A DNA stretch of 64,000 bases from Isoetes taiwanensis (lineage: Eukaryota > Streptophyta > Lycopodiopsida > Isoetales > Isoetaceae). Made by a program: the position numbers and the translations under genes. The first letter of the stretch is position 1. The number at the start of each line of letters is the position of its first letter. Below, piece after piece: positions 62,483 through 64,000 of this stretch. Location: assembly GCA_021234155.1 (NCBI GenBank), contig JAJEKV010000034.1, positions 9,003,614 through 9,067,613 of the forward strand, read 5' to 3'. The notes under the pieces were generated by a model. The model saw nothing but the letters and a program-made list of their open reading frames with translations, searched no databases and had not been told where the DNA came from.

Positions 62483-63208
62483 TGTTAGAAATCTTTGATG
62501 AAATATCAAATGTAAACCATTTACACTATCGAAGATCAATACTGGAGTTTATATGCTTAGACAAATTTCACTACAACAACATTGATCATATATTTCATTG
62601 TAGCCATTGAGTTAACACCACCATAAGGAATTCATATTAATAATCATGAAGTCACCTTAAAACTAATGGTCACAAGAATGAATACCTTTAGTCTATCAAA
62701 AACAATCTTCGAAATAACTCAACTGAGTTATAGACTATACTTCTTAGGTTTATATTTACAGGGATCCGACGGTCATGGAGACTACCGATCCGCTCTCCCA
62801 ATTCATTTGACCGCAGCTGCCTTCTAAATTTGATCCGGAGGTTTTCCCTCCAGATAAACTTGCTATCTGTACAATTGACGAAGTCTTCGATATAATACAA
62901 AGATTTCCAATGGTTAACCATTAGAAATAAAATGGCTTTAGCCCAATGGTTCAAACATGATAAAATTTTCTCTAACGAACCATTATAAATATATGGGTTA
63001 ACTTGCCTTAGATTTTTCTTTCTGCACCTTGAGCCTTGTAAGCTCAACATTGCACTGATGAGATGCTGTGATCATCAGTACAACATAAATAACCTATACA
63101 ACTTAAACGACTTGTGTTCTGCTCAAACTAGTTGTCTGGCTATCTCAAATTATTCTGCAAATAACCTTCTCATTATAAGGTGAACTGGAAAACCAAATTT
63201 TCCTAACA
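62483..63208 (-). repeat. copia 5' LTR
   Basis: The transcriptional promoter of the element would lie here. Differences from the 3' LTR are scattered single substitutions (six transitions, three transversions by my count), with no indels. Confidence 0.95.
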
Positions 63209-63530
63209 TGATCATACGCCAATGCTGATGATTATGATACCTTAGCAATCAAATGATCACATGGTAATGGATTTCTTTTATCTTTTGTGGCAATTAACAA
63301 CTTGACAATTAAACCAATGCATAAATGATGCTTGTTTTCAATCCTCAGCAAGCTACTTGCTCCATAAGAACATGAGAAAATAGCATGAGTATTGCCAACA
63401 ACCTTAGGAGTTTGTGCCTCAAGAAAAAAACAAACGTTGCAGTCTCAACCTTGAGTAAAAATACAATACACCACTTCAAAGGTATATCTTCGTAAAGGCC
63501 ATCTGCTAGGGATTTTTACTTGCATTCAGT
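63209..63530. other. copia flank, no recognisable gene
   Basis: Genomic DNA after the target duplication. A near-repeat of the left flank (TAGCAATCAAATGATC) occurs at 63243-63258. Confidence 0.4.
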
Positions 63531-63531
63531 A

Positions 63532-64000
63532 CAACAATGTATGCATATTTTCTTGCAATAGTATCCAATTAGGTTTCCATTTTCAAGGAAAAAATAGAGT
63601 AGAAAACAGGGCTATACAAGACAGAAGAAAGGTCCCTTAATGAATTAAATCTCTGGATATGGTGATTCCGAATCAGACCTTCTGGCATGGAGCCGGTGCA
63701 GATCCATCTAGATTTGCAAACCACAACACTATAATGCAAATTCGTCAAAAAGATCATTAAATCTCGCAAATATCGCTGATCATTTCCCTCTTCTTTTGCA
63801 TCTAAATTATCCGCCAAGAATCTCATCCCATTCTGGATATGCACTGTAAGCTCCTCAAGTCTTTTCTCACAACATGCTCCTGCCAAATGGGGCATATTTA
63901 AGTATTTACATTACAAAAATAAAAATAAGAAGCATTTGTTGCTGGAATATGTCCCATAAACCTGCAAAATCTGAGGCAATATCATTACTTTTAGAATTGT
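63532..64000 (-). pseudogene. DUF506 paralogue fragment, runs off the window
   Basis: On the minus strand: the end of exon 1 (64000-63962, ...CTCAGATTTTGCAG), a GT...AG intron, exon 2 (63879-63679, RLEELTVHIQNGMRFLADN and CKSRWICTGSMPEG), intron 2, and about 25 bases of exon 3 (AAAATATGCATACATTG, about 63553). The match then ends. Compared with the intact gene, exon 2 lacks four bases near its start (GAGCATGTTGTGAG against GAACATGTTGCATGTGATA), which shifts the frame, and nearly all of exon 3 is missing. Confidence 0.8.

Larger units (their letters stand above)
56146..63208 (-). mobile_element. complete Ty1/copia LTR retrotransposon with two nested insertions
   Basis: A 7063-bp element bounded by 726-bp direct LTRs (56146-56871 and 62483-63208), each starting TGTTAG and ending CTAACA. 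The target duplication TGATC is present at 56141-56145 and 63209-63213. Order on the minus strand is LTR, primer-binding site, gag, protease, integrase, RT, RNase H, polypurine tract, LTR, which is the Ty1/copia order. The LTRs differ at about nine positions (roughly 1.2%), so insertion is recent. The coding region is broken by a 555-bp inverted-repeat element in gag (61672-62226), an ORF1-only retroelement between integrase and RT (58926-59587), two homopolymer frameshifts, an 8-bp loss at the RT active site and a CGA-to-TGA-type stop. The element itself is therefore inactive. Confidence 0.95.

Noticed and set aside
56351-63050. 120-codon frame found twice, seemingly a conserved protein
   Set aside because: It lies within the two LTRs; its conservation only reflects LTR identity.

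Overview
This is a stretch of nuclear genome from a land plant. The evidence is intron-split genes of plant-type families (dynamin-related protein 1; the DUF506 family), a Ty1/copia element primed by an initiator-Met tRNA, a chromodomain-type Ty3/gypsy relic, plant L1 fragments with zf-RVT domains, a Helitron end, MITEs, and no operons. The lineage below land plant is not resolved. The unusual LINE families hint at a non-flowering plant, but that is a guess. Most of the window is transposon debris; few genes can be supported.

Layout. 0.9-2.5 kb: minus-strand LINE reverse-transcriptase relic. 3.8-5.6 kb: weak minus-strand coding-like sequence, unidentified. 10.2-13.6 kb: a full-length, multi-exon DRP1-type dynamin locus on the minus strand, well conserved at codon level but broken by many 1-2 nt indels. 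14.2-14.7 kb: TTA-flanked MITE. 14.7-17.2 kb: GC-rich LINE copy (minus). 17.6-21.7 kb: decayed Ty3/gypsy pol (plus). 24.5-26.8 kb: tandem duplicate of the upstream region of the DUF506 gene that lies at 47.5 kb. 27-31.3 kb: nest of LINE 3' ends, two L1 zf-RVT fragments and an ORF1-only LINE-like element. 32.1-32.6 kb: tRNA-like SINE modules. 33.6-38 kb: short dispersed and tandem repeats. 38.5 kb: Helitron 3' terminus. 41.2-43.1 kb: three-unit GC-rich array. 43.5-45.0 kb: another LINE copy with RT. 46.5-48.8 kb: intact three-exon DUF506 gene and its promoter region. 49.8-51.2 kb: LINE tails and a bare tetranucleotide insertion with an 18-bp target duplication. 53.8 kb and 63.5-64.0 kb: DUF506 pseudogene fragments. 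56.1-63.2 kb: complete young Ty1/copia element (two 726-bp LTRs, TGATC target duplication) containing two nested insertions.

Most interesting pattern. At least ten LINE-like 3' ends share a terminal module: a short hairpin whose stem changes in a compensatory way from copy to copy, then a conserved GTGGACG(A)TAAAA block, then a copy-specific microsatellite. Some also carry an upstream hairpin (TCGAAAACCC ... GGGTTTTTTAA). The same terminal module ends ORF1-only elements that lack a reverse transcriptase. One of these sits inside the young copia element and so moved recently. This looks like one retrotransposition machinery and its parasites, recognised through a structured 3' end, and it may also seed microsatellites.
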